Origin: Paraoerskovia sediminicola
GTDB taxonomy: Bacteria > Actinomycetota > Actinomycetes > Actinomycetales > Cellulomonadaceae
Length of the DNA: 64,000 bases
Direction: 5' to 3'
Assembly: GCF_030296575.1 (NCBI RefSeq)
Contig: NZ_AP027729.1
Location: 1-64,000, forward strand
Below are positions 1-9,190 of this stretch, piece by piece. The position numbers and the translations under genes were made by a program. How positions within the stretch are numbered: the stretch's first letter is position 1; each line of letters opens with the position of its first letter. The notes under the pieces are model-generated. The model was not told the DNA's origin, did no database searches, and saw nothing but the letters and a program-made list of their open reading frames with translations.

Positions 1-616
1 CCAGCCACCGCTCGTGGTCGAGCGCGATCGGGGTGATCACCGCGACGTCCCCGTCGACGACGTTCGTGGAGTCCCACTCGCCGCCCATGCCGACCTCGAC
101 GATCGCGACGTCGACGGGCGCGTCGGCGAACGCAGCGAACGCCATCACCGTGAGGACCTCGAAGAAGCTCAGGCGCGGGTCGCCGGTCTGCTGGGACTCG
201 CCGTCCACGACGCCGACGTAGGGGGCGACGTCCTCCCACACCTCGACGAAGCGCGCCGGGCTGATGGGCTCGCCGTCGATCGCGATGCGCTCGGTGACGC
301 TCGCCAGGTGCGGGCTGGTGAAGCGGCCGGTGCGCAGCCCGTGCTCGCGCACGAGCCGCTCCGTCATCCGCGCCGTCGACGTCTTGCCGTTGGTCCCGGT
401 CAGGTGGATCGTCCGGAACGTGCGCTGCGGGTCGCCCATGAGCTCAAGCACGCGCGCGACGCGGTCGAGCGTCGGGTCGATGTCGTGCTCGGGAGCGCGG
501 TCCATGATGTGCGCGTACACGACCTCGAGGTCTTCCAGCGCCCCCGCGTCGGTGGCCGCCTGCCGGGCGGCACGCCGGCGGTCCCGGCCCTCCTGCTCGT
601 CCTTGGTCGGGCTCAT
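1..616 (-). CDS. folC: Bifunctional folylpolyglutamate synthase/dihydrofolate synthase, N-terminal part (gene runs off the window)
   Basis: FolC adds glutamate to dihydropteroate and to reduced folates (ATP-dependent, cytosolic). About 205 N-terminal residues are visible. The ATG is at 616-614. The Mur-ligase-type P-loop GTNGKTS lies at about residues 74-80, followed by TSPHL, the FFEVLT segment and the VEVGMGGEWDSTN motif typical of FolC. The start overlaps the ileS stop (ATGA), so folC is the downstream, translationally coupled gene of ileS. The first 25 or so residues are polar and poorly conserved, so a later start is possible. The C-terminal ligase domain lies outside the window. Confidence 0.93.
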   Translation of the reverse strand, partial: MSPTKDEQEGRDRRRAARQAATDAGALEDLEVVYAHIMDRAPEHDIDPTLDRVARVLELMGDPQRTFRTIHLTGTNGKTSTARMTERLVREHGLRTGRFTSPHLASVTERIAIDGEPISPARFVEVWEDVAPYVGVVDGESQQTGDPRLSFFEVLTVMAFAAFADAPVDVAIVEVGMGGEWDSTNVVDGDVAVITPIALDHERWL

Positions 617-3600
617 GCGCTCTCCTCCGCTCGCTGGACAGCGACCGCGAGCTCGTCGCCGGCCACGACGTGGGCCGTGGTCGTCAGGGTCTCGCTCTCG
701 ATCAGGGCGCGGTGCTTCTCGACGGCGTCGACGGCCGCGGCCGGGACGGTCAGCGTCAGCACGATCCGGTCGGCGACGTCGAGCCCGGCGGCCTTGCGGG
801 CGTCCTGGACCTCGCGGACGACGTCGCGGGCGTAGCCCTCCGCGCGCAGGTCGTCGTCGAGCGCGAGGTCGAGCACGACGAGGGCGCCCCCGGGAGCACG
901 GCGACGGCGACCTGCGGCCCGTCCTGAGCGCCACCCGTCGTGGTCGCGCCGTCCGTGCTGCCGCCACCGGCGACCGTCGTCAGCTCGTACTCGGCGCCCA
1001 GGAGCTCCACGTCGCCGTCGGTCGTCGCGACGACGACGGTCTCGGTCCCGTCCACACCGGGGGCGACGGACCAGTCCCCGCCTTCGCGGCCTTGATGACG
1101 GCCTGCACGCCGCGGCCCAGGCGGGGCCCGGCCGCCCGCGCGTTGACGGCGAGGCGCTGCACGATGCCGAAGCGCGCCGTGACCTCCTCGTCCAGCGCGA
1201 CGAGGTCGACGTCCTTGACGTTGAGCTCGGCGGCGAGCAGCGCCCGGTACGGCGCGAGCGCCTGCGGGTCGTCCACCGCGACGGTCAGCGTGCGCAGCGG
1301 CTGCCGCACGCGCAGCGCGTTCGCCTTGCGCAGCCCCAGGGCCTGGGACGTCACCCGACGGACCTGGTCCATCGCGGCCACGAGGTCGTCGTCGGCGGCG
1401 AGCGCGCCGTCGTCCGTCGTCGGGAAGTCCGTGAGGTGCACCGAGCGGCCACCCGTGAGCCCGCGCCAGACCTCCTCGGTCAGCAGCGGGGCCAGCGGGG
1501 CCATCACGCGGGTCAGCACCTCCAGCGCCGTCCACAGCGTGTCGAACGCGTCGTGGTCCTCCGACCAGAACCGGTCGCGCTGGGTGCGCACGTACCAGTT
1601 GGTCAGCAGGTCGAGGTGCTCGCGCACGGTCTCGCACGCTCCGGCGATGTCGTACGCCCCGAGCTGCGCCGACGTCGTCTCGACCAGTCCGCGGGTGCGG
1701 GCGAGCAGGTAGCGGTCGAGGGCCGGCAGGCCGGCCACGCGCTCGGGCGTCACCCGCTGCGCCTCGTACCCCTGCCCACCCGTGGCGCCGCGGGCCGCGT
1801 TCGAGTACAGCGTGAAGAAGTAGTAGGTGCTCCACAGGGGCAGCAGCACCTGCCGCACGGACTCCCGGATCCCGTCCTCGGTCACGACGAGGTTGCCGCC
1901 GCGCAGGATCGGGCTCGACATGAGGAACCAGCGCATCGCGTCGGACCCGTCGCGGTCGAGCACCTCGGTGACGTCCGGGTAGTTACGCAGCGACTTGCTC
2001 ATCTTGCGGCCGTCCGACCCGAGCACGATCCCGTGCGAGACGGCGCTGCGGAACGCGGGACGGTCGAAGAGCGCGGTCGCGAGGACGTGCAGCAGGTAGA
2101 ACCAGCCGCGCGTCTGCCCGATGTACTCGACGATGAAGTCGCCCGGGTAGTGGTGCTCGAACCAGTCCGCGTTCTCGAACGGGTAGTGCACCTGGGCGAA
2201 CGGCATCGAGCCCGAGTCGAACCAGACGTCGAGGACGTCCGGGATGCGGCGCATCGTGGACCGGCCCGTCGGGTCGTCCGGGTTCGGGCGCGTCAGGTCG
2301 TCGATGTACGGGCGGTGCAGGTCGGGCTCGCCGTCCGCGTTCACGGGGAGCCTGCCGAAGTCGGCCTCGATCTCGGCGAGCGATCCGTAGACGTCGGTCC
2401 GGGGGTAGGCGTCGTCGTCCGACACCCAGACCGGGATCGGCGTGCCCCAGTACCGGTTGCGGCTGATCGACCAGTCGCGGGCCCCCTCGAGCCACTTGCC
2501 GAACTGGCCGTCCTTGATGTGCCCGGGGTCCAGTCGATCTGCTGGTTGAGCTCGACCATGCGGTCCCGGAACGCGGTGACGCGCACGAACCAGCTCGAGA
2601 CCGCCTTGTAGATCAGGGGGTTCCGGCATCGCCAGCAGTGCGGGTACGAGTGCTCGTAGGTCTCGTGGCGCAGCACGACGCAGCGCTCGGCGCGCTCGAC
2701 GCGTGCGAGCGGCCCCTCACCCGCCTTGAGGTCCTTGATGATGTGCGGGTTCGCGTCGAAGACCTGCTGGCCCGCGTAGTCGGAGACCTGGCCCGTGAAC
2801 CGGCCTCGGCCGTCGACGGGGAGCACCGGCTCGATACCGGCCTCGGCGCACACCGCCATGTCGTCCTCACCGAACGCGGGCGCGAGGTGGACGATCCCGG
2901 TGCCGTCCTCGACCGAGACGAACTCGGCCGCCAGCACCTGGTGGGCGTTGTCGTGGCCGGCGAAGTAGTCGAACGGCGGGGTGTAGGTCAGGCCCGCTAG
3001 CTCGGCGCCCGCCACGGTCGCGACGACGGTCGCGTCCTCACCGAGCTCCTTCGCGTACGCGGCGACCCGGCCCGCACCGAGGACGACGCGGTCCCCGGCC
3101 AGCGCCGAGCCCTCGCCGGGCTCGACGACGACGTACTCGATCTCGGGCCCGACGGCGACGGCCAGGTTGGACGGCAGGGTCCAGGGCGTGGTGGTCCAGA
3201 CGAGAGCGAGGGCGCCGGCGGCGGGCGACGCCGCGGCGTCCGACCCCTGCGGCACGGCGGCGAGCCGGACGCCCACCGTGAGCGCCGGGTCCTGGCGCGA
3301 CTGGTACACGTCGTCGTCCATGCGCAGCTCGTGGTTCGACAGCGGCGTCTCGTCGCGCCAGCAGTACGGCAGCACCCGGTAGCCCTCGTAGGCGAGGCCC
3401 TTGGTGTGCAGCGTCTTGAAGGCCCAGAGCACCGACTCCATGAACGTGACGTCGAGGGTCTTGTAGTCGTTCTCGAAATCGACCCAGCGCGCCTGGCGGG
3501 TGACGTAGTCCTGCCACTCGTCCGTGTAGGTGAGCACCGACGTCCGGCACGCCTCGTTGAACGCACCGATGCCCATCGCCTCGATCTGCGACTTGTCGGT

Positions 3601-3981
3601 GATGCCCAGGACCCGCTCTGCCTCGAGCTCGGCCGGCAGCCCGTGCGTGTCCCAGCCGAAGCGACGCTCGACGCGGCGCCCGCACATCGTCATGAAGCGC
3701 GGGACGACGTCCTTCGCGTAGCCGGTCAGCAGGTGGCCGTAGTGGGGCAGCCCGTTCGCGAACGGCGGGCCGTCGTAGAAGACGAACTCGTTGTCGCCGT
3801 CGGTCCCGGCGTCGCGCGCCTCGACCGACGCGCGGAACGTGTCGTCGTCCTTCCAGAAGGCGAGCACGTCGCGCTCGATACCCGGCAGGTCCGGGGACGC
3901 GGGGATCTGGGCGCTCCCGGCGCCCTGCGCGTCTGCGGTAGGGGCGTCGGCGGACGACGTGCGGTGCAGGGGGTAGACCAT
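613..3981 (-). CDS. ileS: Isoleucyl-tRNA synthetase (three apparent sequencing frameshifts)
   Basis: Class I aminoacyl-tRNA synthetase charging tRNA-Ile; about 1123 residues once repaired, the long form usual in actinobacteria. The HIGH motif is HYGH at residues 80-83 and KMSKS lies near residue 659. WDTHG and the CP1 editing region are intact, and the anticodon-binding C-terminal domain ends next to folC. The reading frame breaks three times: at 2522-2528 (C3G4 run, after DWTPG), at 1076-1079 (C4, before DWSV) and at 887-891 (C5, before ALVVLDL). Adding one base at each run restores conserved sequence, so sequencing error is much likelier than decay of this essential gene. A T-box leader precedes the ATG at 3981. 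Confidence 0.93.
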
Positions 3982-3999
3982 GGCTCGCGGGCTCCTGGG

Positions 4000-4300
4000 T
4001 GGTACGGGCGTCTCGTCGTGCGAGGACGACGCGCCCTGCCCGACGGCGCCCCTGGTCTCCCAGGGACGGTCGCGGACCGCACGTGCCGCGGTACCACCCC
4101 GCTTGCCGACGCGTGCCGCACCCTGGGTGCGGGGCGGCGTCGACCGCTCTACCGGGCTGTGACGGGCCTACCCGTCCGGTTCTACTGAGGACCTGTCGTG
4201 CTGCTCGCGTGCCGGCCGTGCGTTCTCACGCACGCGGCCCGTCGGCGGTCCCGTTCTTCCGGAGGCTCACCGGTGATGGCCGGGTCGAAGCCTGTGCCTC
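4000..4300 (-). promoter_or_regulatory. T-box riboswitch leader of ileS (isoleucine)
   Basis: On the minus strand the canonical T-box core GGGTGGTACCGCGG is present (complement at about 4087-4101). Upstream, an ATC triplet (4277-4275) sits in the context GGCCATCACCGGTGAGC followed by CCGGAAGAACGG. This resembles the ultrashort Stem I specifier region described for actinobacterial ileS leaders. ATC is an Ile codon, matching the downstream gene. In actinobacteria these T-boxes are known to act at translation initiation. The region just before the start (AGGAGCCCGCGAGCCATG) carries the Shine-Dalgarno that such a switch would hide. Both ends are approximate. Confidence 0.85.
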
Positions 4301-4438
4301 CATGGTAGCGCGCGCGGCGGCGCGCGGCCTACGGCTGTACGCCTCGATGTCGAGCGCGACGAGCGTCTCGATGGTCAGGCCGGGGCGGGCGAGGTCGAGC
4401 GAGGACTCGACGGGGGCGTCGAGGAGGAGAGCAGACAT
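4226..4438 (-). CDS. Possible small protein of unknown function (70 residues)
   Basis: An ATG-initiated frame begins MSALLLDAPVESSLDLARPG and continues with a Leu/Ile-rich stretch ending near EAYSRRPR. I do not recognise it. It lies between the Cys-Cys leader candidate and the ileS T-box, and its last 60 or so bases run into the T-box region, so only the first 40-45 residues may matter. There is no signal peptide or membrane segment. It could be a small regulated protein downstream of the cysteine leader, or chance coding in GC-rich DNA. Confidence 0.3.
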   Translation of the reverse strand: MSALLLDAPVESSLDLARPGLTIETLVALDIEAYSRRPRAAARATMEAQASTRPSPVSLRKNGTADGPRA

Positions 4439-4578
4439 GCGGGGAGGTCCTGTTCGTGAGCCGCGGGAGGGACGCAGGCCGTGCGGCGCCCTCGGGCGGC
4501 ACGACGATCGCTGGGACGCGGGTGCTCCGCGTTCCGCTCGCCGACCCCGGATCCGTGCTGCCTCGGGTCGACGAGCCC

Positions 4579-4686
4579 TCAACAACAGGTGTCGAGGGCG
4601 GTCCCCACGGCGCGCACGACGAGCAGCACAGCGGCGCTGTGCACGGTGCTCGGGGCGTCGACGGGGCTCACGCGGAGAATCGTCAC
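4579..4686 (-). CDS. Candidate cysteine-attenuation leader peptide ending in Cys-Cys
   Basis: A 35-codon frame starts with GTG and ends with two consecutive TGT codons directly before TGA (product ends ALDTCC). Short actinobacterial leader peptides with terminal Cys codons upstream of sulfur genes are thought to sense Cys-tRNA supply by ribosome stalling. It lies just downstream of a sulfite-oxidase-like gene and upstream of a small unidentified ORF, all on the same strand. The sequence alone cannot prove translation. The second, better leader in this window (30376-30456) makes this reading more plausible. Confidence 0.42.
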   Translation of the reverse strand: MTILRVSPVDAPSTVHSAAVLLVVRAVGTALDTCC

Positions 4687-4777
4687 ACGACCCCGAGCGA
4701 CGGCGCAAGACCCGGCGACCGCCGGTCCGCATCGCGGACGAGTGTTTCGGGCCGCCCGCCGTGCGGACCCGGCCGGA

Positions 4778-6484
4778 TCACTCGACCGACACCTGCATGG
4801 TGTGCCAGCCGGTGGCCCCGTCCGGGGCGGGGTTCGCCCGGTCCTCGGTCTGGACCTCGCCGTCCTCCCCCGTCGCCCGGCTGCGCAGCGTGTGGTTGCC
4901 CGCGGTCGCGTCCCAGTCGAAGACCCACTGGACCCAGGTGTCGGTCGAGACCGCGTCGGCGAGCTGCGCGGGCTGCCAGGGCCCGTCGTCGACCTGGACC
5001 TCGACACCCGCGATGCCGGTGTGCTGGTGCCACGCCATCCCGGCGACACGCACCGGGCCGGCGACCAGGTCGGTGCTGATGCGGGGTGTGTCGATACGGC
5101 TCGAGATCTTGATCGGGCCTCGCTCGGACCAGCCGCGCGTCGACCAGTACGCGACGTCGTCGGCGAAGGTCGTCACCTTGAGCTCGGTCACCCACTTCGT
5201 CGCCGAGACGTAGCCGTAGAGGCCGGGCACGACCAGCCTGGCCGGGAACCCGTGCTCGATCGGCAGCGGCTCCCCGTTCATCCCCACGGCGAGCAGGCAG
5301 TCGCGCGACTCGTCGGCGAGCACCTCGAGGGGCGTGCTCGCCGTCCAGCCGTCGGCGCTCGTGGAGAGCACCATGTCGGCGCCCTCGGCGGGACGCGCCC
5401 GGGCGAGCAGCTCGCGGATCGGGTAACCGAGCCAGGTCGCGTTGCCGACCAGGTCGCCACCGACCGGGTTGGACACGCACGCGAGCGTGACGACGTGCTC
5501 CTCGAGCGGGAGGTCCAGCAGCTCCGCGAAGGTGATCTCGAACGGCTCCTCGACGAGTCCCGACACCTTCAGCACCCAGGTGTCGGGGTCGACCTGAGGC
5601 ACGCGCAGCGCCGTGTCGATGCGGTAGAAGTCGGCGTTCGGGGTGACATAGGGCGCGAGGCCGTCGATCCCCAGCTCGGTGCCGGGCGGGATCGGGTCGG
5701 CAGGCAGCGCGGCCCCGGGGAGCTTGAGCGTCTCGCGGACGGCGGTGGCCGCCTCGGTCCCGGCCGCGAGCGCCCGGGCGCCCAGGCCGACGAGCACGGC
5801 GGCGCCCGCCGAGATGCCGGTGAGCGCGAGGAACCGGCGTCGGTCGAGCGTCGCGCGCAGGCGGGCCGCCGTGAGCGGGGTCTCGACGTCTGGGTCCTCG
5901 AAGGGCACGCCGGTGCCGGCAGGCGTGCCGGAGGTCTCTGCGACCTCCCAGGCGCGCAGCCGCGCCGCACCGGTGCGGAGCAGGATGATCGCGACCGTCA
6001 CGCCGATCACCGTGGGCGCGGCCCACAGGAACTTGGCGTCCGGTCGCGCCAGGGCGACGATCGTGATGACGAGCCCGACGGCGCCGAGCAGCACCGCGCC
6101 GACCGGTGGGCGCCGCAGCTCGAGGGCCCCGGAGAGGGCCGCACCGAGCGCGAGCGTCACGATCATGCCGCCCAGCAGGACGGCCTTGTCGTTGGTGCCG
6201 AAGTTCTCGACCGCGAAGTCCTTGAGCCACGGCGGCACCTGGTCGACGACCCCTGCCCCGACGGCGAAGATCGGGCTCGACCGGGGCGAGACGAACGCCG
6301 CGACGAGCTCGGCGACGGCGAACCCCGCAGCGGCGGAGACGACGCCGGAGAGTGCCGCCCACCAGCGGGCGTGCCGGAGGCCGCCGGGGCCCGGCGGTGT
6401 CCGGCGGTCGTCGTCCACGGTCGGGGGCGTCCCGGGTGTGCCGGCGGACTGGCTCTGCGTGCTCACGCTTCGACTATGTCTCAC
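4778..6484 (-). CDS. Membrane-anchored molybdopterin oxidoreductase, sulfite-oxidase family
   Basis: 568 residues. The N-terminal 200 or so hold about four hydrophobic segments (about residues 43-65, 100-118, 128-145 and 152-170), followed by another hydrophobic stretch after TLDRRRFLALTG. The C-terminal half is the oxidoreductase molybdopterin domain plus the dimerisation domain. The motif ACVSNPVGG near residue 336 contains the cysteine that ligates molybdenum in sulfite oxidases. This layout is common in actinobacteria, but the physiological substrate (sulfite or another oxyanion) is not shown. The ATG at 6484 is followed by an in-frame GTG six codons later, which is an alternative start. 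It is divergent from the GST-like gene. Confidence 0.87.
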   Translation of the reverse strand: MRHSRSVSTQSQSAGTPGTPPTVDDDRRTPPGPGGLRHARWWAALSGVVSAAAGFAVAELVAAFVSPRSSPIFAVGAGVVDQVPPWLKDFAVENFGTNDKAVLLGGMIVTLALGAALSGALELRRPPVGAVLLGAVGLVITIVALARPDAKFLWAAPTVIGVTVAIILLRTGAARLRAWEVAETSGTPAGTGVPFEDPDVETPLTAARLRATLDRRRFLALTGISAGAAVLVGLGARALAAGTEAATAVRETLKLPGAALPADPIPPGTELGIDGLAPYVTPNADFYRIDTALRVPQVDPDTWVLKVSGLVEEPFEITFAELLDLPLEEHVVTLACVSNPVGGDLVGNATWLGYPIRELLARARPAEGADMVLSTSADGWTASTPLEVLADESRDCLLAVGMNGEPLPIEHGFPARLVVPGLYGYVSATKWVTELKVTTFADDVAYWSTRGWSERGPIKISSRIDTPRISTDLVAGPVRVAGMAWHQHTGIAGVEVQVDDGPWQPAQLADAVSTDTWVQWVFDWDATAGNHTLRSRATGEDGEVQTEDRANPAPDGATGWHTMQVSVE

Positions 6485-6559
6485 GCAGGTGGTTCGGAGC
6501 GGACGTGGCGGCGGATCGTTCGCGAACCGTCATGTGCTGCCGGGCCCTCCGCGCGGACG

Positions 6560-6565
6560 TACCGT
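6560..6565 (+). promoter_or_regulatory. Probable -10 element (TACCGT) giving a leaderless mRNA
   Basis: TACCGT ends six bases before the ATG at 6572, and there is no Shine-Dalgarno between. In actinobacteria a TAnnnT box at this distance places transcription start at or next to the A of the start codon. This is a positional inference only. Confidence 0.4.
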
Positions 6566-6571
6566 TGAAAC

Positions 6572-7693
6572 ATGAACTACCCAGTCGAGCACTCCCCTGA
6601 CCGGGACGTGGACACCACATCGCAGAGCGCAGCCCCGGAGCCACAGACGTCTCGTCCCGAGCACTCGCAGGGCGGCACGTACAGCGTCCCCGGCCAGGAG
6701 TTCGTGCGCGACAGCCGGTACATCACCACACGGATCACGCGCGACGGCGAGGAGGGCTACGCCGTCGAGCCGGGCCGCTACCGCCTCGTCGCCGCGCGCG
6801 CGTGCCCCTGGGCGAACCGCGCGATCATCGTCCGGCGCCTGCTCGGCCTCGAGGACGTGATCAGCCTGGGCACGCCCGGGCCGACGCACGACGAGCGGAG
6901 CTGGACCTTCGACCTCGACCCCGACGGCCGGGACCCGGTGCTCGGCATCGAGCGTCTCCAGGACGCCTACTTCGCCCGCGACCCCGAGTACCCGCGCGGG
7001 ATCACGGTCCCCGCCATGGTCGACACCCGCGACGGCGCCGTCGCCACGAACGACTTCGCGCAGATCACCCTCGACCTGAGCACCGAGTGGTCCGAGCACC
7101 ACCGGCCCGGCGCCCCGCGGCTGCTCCCCGAGGACCCGGCCGAGCGCGCCGCGATGGACGCCGTCATGGAGGAGATCTACACCGAGGTCAACAACGGCGT
7201 GTACCGCTGCGGTTTCGCCGGGTCCCAGGAGGCCTACGAGGCTGCGCACGACCGGCTGTGGACCGCGCTCGACCGGCTCGAGGCGAGGCTCACCGACCGC
7301 CGCTACCTCATGGGCGACCGCATCACCGAGGCGGACGTCCGCCTGTTCACGACGCTCGTGCGGTTCGACGCCGTCTACCACGGTCACTTCAAGTGCAACC
7401 GCCAGAAGCTGACGGAGATGCCAGCGCTCTGGGGCTACGCCCGCGACCTGTTCCAGACTCCCGGCTTCGGCGACACCGTCGACTTCGACCAGATCAAGCA
7501 GCACTACTACCGCGTCCACACGGACATCAACCCGACCGGGATCGTCCCCGCAGGCCCGGACCTCGCGGGCTGGGTCACCGACCACGGCCGTGCCCGGCTC
7601 GGCGGGTCACCGTGGGGTTCCGGCAGCGCCCCCGGCCCGGTCCGCGAGGACGAGCAGGTCGACCCCGACCACACGCCGCTGCGGGCCGCCTGA
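6572..7693 (+). CDS. Glutathione S-transferase family protein, glutathionyl/mycothiyl-hydroquinone reductase type (YqjG/ECM4-like)
   Basis: 373 residues. The thioredoxin-like N-terminal domain carries the family hallmark ACPWANRA with the catalytic Cys near residue 78. The alpha-helical GST C-domain begins with YTEVNNGVYRCGFAGSQEAY. Members of this family reduce glutathionylated hydroquinones. Actinobacteria mostly use mycothiol instead of glutathione, so the natural thiol here is uncertain. Compared with typical members (about 330 residues) there are some 35 extra polar residues at the N-terminus and a Pro/Asp-rich tail. The gene appears to be transcribed alone. Confidence 0.86.
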   Translation: MNYPVEHSPDRDVDTTSQSAAPEPQTSRPEHSQGGTYSVPGQEFVRDSRYITTRITRDGEEGYAVEPGRYRLVAARACPWANRAIIVRRLLGLEDVISLGTPGPTHDERSWTFDLDPDGRDPVLGIERLQDAYFARDPEYPRGITVPAMVDTRDGAVATNDFAQITLDLSTEWSEHHRPGAPRLLPEDPAERAAMDAVMEEIYTEVNNGVYRCGFAGSQEAYEAAHDRLWTALDRLEARLTDRRYLMGDRITEADVRLFTTLVRFDAVYHGHFKCNRQKLTEMPALWGYARDLFQTPGFGDTVDFDQIKQHYYRVHTDINPTGIVPAGPDLAGWVTDHGRARLGGSPWGSGSAPGPVREDEQVDPDHTPLRAA

Positions 7694-8056
7694 GCACGCC
7701 GCCGACGAACCCGTTCGTCGGCGCGGAGCGGCCTCGACGGCTTCCTCGGCATCGACCTGATCCCGGCACGCCGTCTCGCCACCGCTCCGATACGGCTCCG
7801 GCACCGCTCCGGCGCGAGTCCGCGCCGGGGCTAGAGTGGGCTGCAGGACCCCGGGCCACGCTCTCGCCCGGTCAGGCGACCGCACCTTCTCGGCCGCAGG
7901 TCCTCGGCACCGGATGGCGTGCCACGCTCCCCTCGTCCGTGTCGTGCCGCGGTGTCGTGCCGCGGTGTCGTGCCAACATGCCGCGGCCGACGCGACGAGC
8001 CACGCCAGTCCGCCCGCCACGAGCCCGCCAGCCGGCGGGCCGAAGGAGTCGCCTCC
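7694..8056. other. Intergenic region upstream of the F420-0 transporter genes
   Basis: 363 bp with no convincing gene. It contains a 13-bp tandem repeat (see separate entry), a possible -10 (TAGAGT at about 7830) and a strong ribosome binding site AAGGAG at 8043-8048, nine bases before the GTG at 8057. I looked for a cobalamin riboswitch, because the downstream transporter is BtuCDF-like, and could not find the conserved boxes. Confidence 0.5.
7939..7974. repeat. 13-bp tandem repeat, 2.8 copies
   Basis: Unit GTGTCGTGCCGCG at 7939-7951, again at 7952-7964 and partly at 7965-7974. It is a perfect direct repeat in the leader of the transporter operon. Slippage is the simplest origin. Confidence 0.85.
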
Positions 8057-9190
8057 GTGCCCCGCACACAGCAGTCAGACCGCTCCGCCCGTACGTCTGC
8101 GCCCCTGCCCGACCACCGGCCCGGCGCCCCGACCGGCGCCACCGCGAGCGGGGCCCGCCGGCGTCGGACGGCGCCGCTCGCCCTGGCCGTGGCCTTCCCC
8201 CTCGCGCTCGCCCTCGCCGGCTGCGCGACCGGGGACGCGGCGGGTTCCGACCCCTCCCCGACCGGGGGGACGTCGTCCGACACCGCGGCCGAGCAGGCCG
8301 AGGCCGTGTCGTACCCGGTCACGGTCACGAGCTGCGGGTTCGACTCGACGCAGACCGCGGCGCCGGAGCGGATCGTGACGATCAAGTCCTCGATGACCGA
8401 GCTCGCCCTCGCGCTGGGCGCGGGCGACCGGATCGTCGGCTCCGCGTTCCTCGACGGGCCGCTGCCCGACGATCTCGCCGAGGGCGCACCCGAGGCGGTG
8501 ACGAGCCCCATGGCCGACCAGGTCCCGGGTGCCGAGGCGGTCCTCGGGCTGGAGCCCGACCTCGTGCTCGCCGGCTGGGAGTCGAACCTCACCGCCGAGG
8601 GCGCGGGCGACCGCGACACGCTCGAGCGGCTCGGCGTCGCGACCTACGTCGCCCCGTCGGCGTGCAAGGAGAAGGAGTTCCAGCCGGACCCCATGACCTT
8701 CGACACCCTCTTCGACCAGATCGCCGAGGCGGGGACCGTGCTGGGGACGCCGGACGCGGCCGACGCGCTGGTCGCCGAGCAGCAGGACGAGCTCGCCGCG
8801 ATCGAGCCGGACGCCCGCGGTCTGAGCGCCCTCTGGTACTCCTCGGGCTCGGACGTCCCGTACGTGGGCGCCGGGATCGGGACCCCGCAGATGATCATGT
8901 CGTCCGCGGGGCTGACGAACGTCGCCGCCGACGTCCACGACACCTGGACGTCGATGGGGTGGGAGTCGATCGTGGCCGCGGACCCCGACGTGATCGTGCT
9001 CGTCGACGCGGCGTGGAACACCGCGGACTCGAAGATCGAGGCGCTCGAGGCGAACCCGGCGACCGCCGAGCTCACCGCGGTCCGGGAGCAGCGCTACCTG
9101 ACGCTCCCGTTCCCCGCCACGGAGGCCGGGGTGCGCTCGGTCGACGCGGTCGCCTCGCTCGTCGACCAGCTGGCGGACGTCGGCGCATGA
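8057..9190 (+). CDS. Substrate-binding lipoprotein of a proposed F420-0 ABC transporter
   Basis: 377 residues from the GTG at 8057, chosen because AAGGAG lies nine bases upstream. A long basic N-region (RRRR) and a hydrophobic core lead to a lipobox LALAGC with Cys near residue 56, so it is probably anchored outside the membrane. The rest is a class III (BtuF/FhuD-like) binding fold: PERIVTIKSSMTELALALGA, then GADRIVG-like and VLGLEPDLVLAGWE segments. Actinobacterial cassettes of this type have been proposed to import the F420 precursor F420-0. Here the adjacent cofD/cofE/cofC genes support an F420 link. An iron-siderophore or corrinoid cargo cannot be excluded. Its stop overlaps the permease start (ATGA). 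Confidence 0.75.
   Translation: MPRTQQSDRSARTSAPLPDHRPGAPTGATASGARRRRTAPLALAVAFPLALALAGCATGDAAGSDPSPTGGTSSDTAAEQAEAVSYPVTVTSCGFDSTQTAAPERIVTIKSSMTELALALGAGDRIVGSAFLDGPLPDDLAEGAPEAVTSPMADQVPGAEAVLGLEPDLVLAGWESNLTAEGAGDRDTLERLGVATYVAPSACKEKEFQPDPMTFDTLFDQIAEAGTVLGTPDAADALVAEQQDELAAIEPDARGLSALWYSSGSDVPYVGAGIGTPQMIMSSAGLTNVAADVHDTWTSMGWESIVAADPDVIVLVDAAWNTADSKIEALEANPATAELTAVREQRYLTLPFPATEAGVRSVDAVASLVDQLADVGA

Noticed and set aside
7694-8056. Cobalamin riboswitch ahead of the BtuF-like gene
   Set aside because: The conserved B12-box and core motifs could not be found, and the neighbouring F420 genes offer a better explanation for the transporter.
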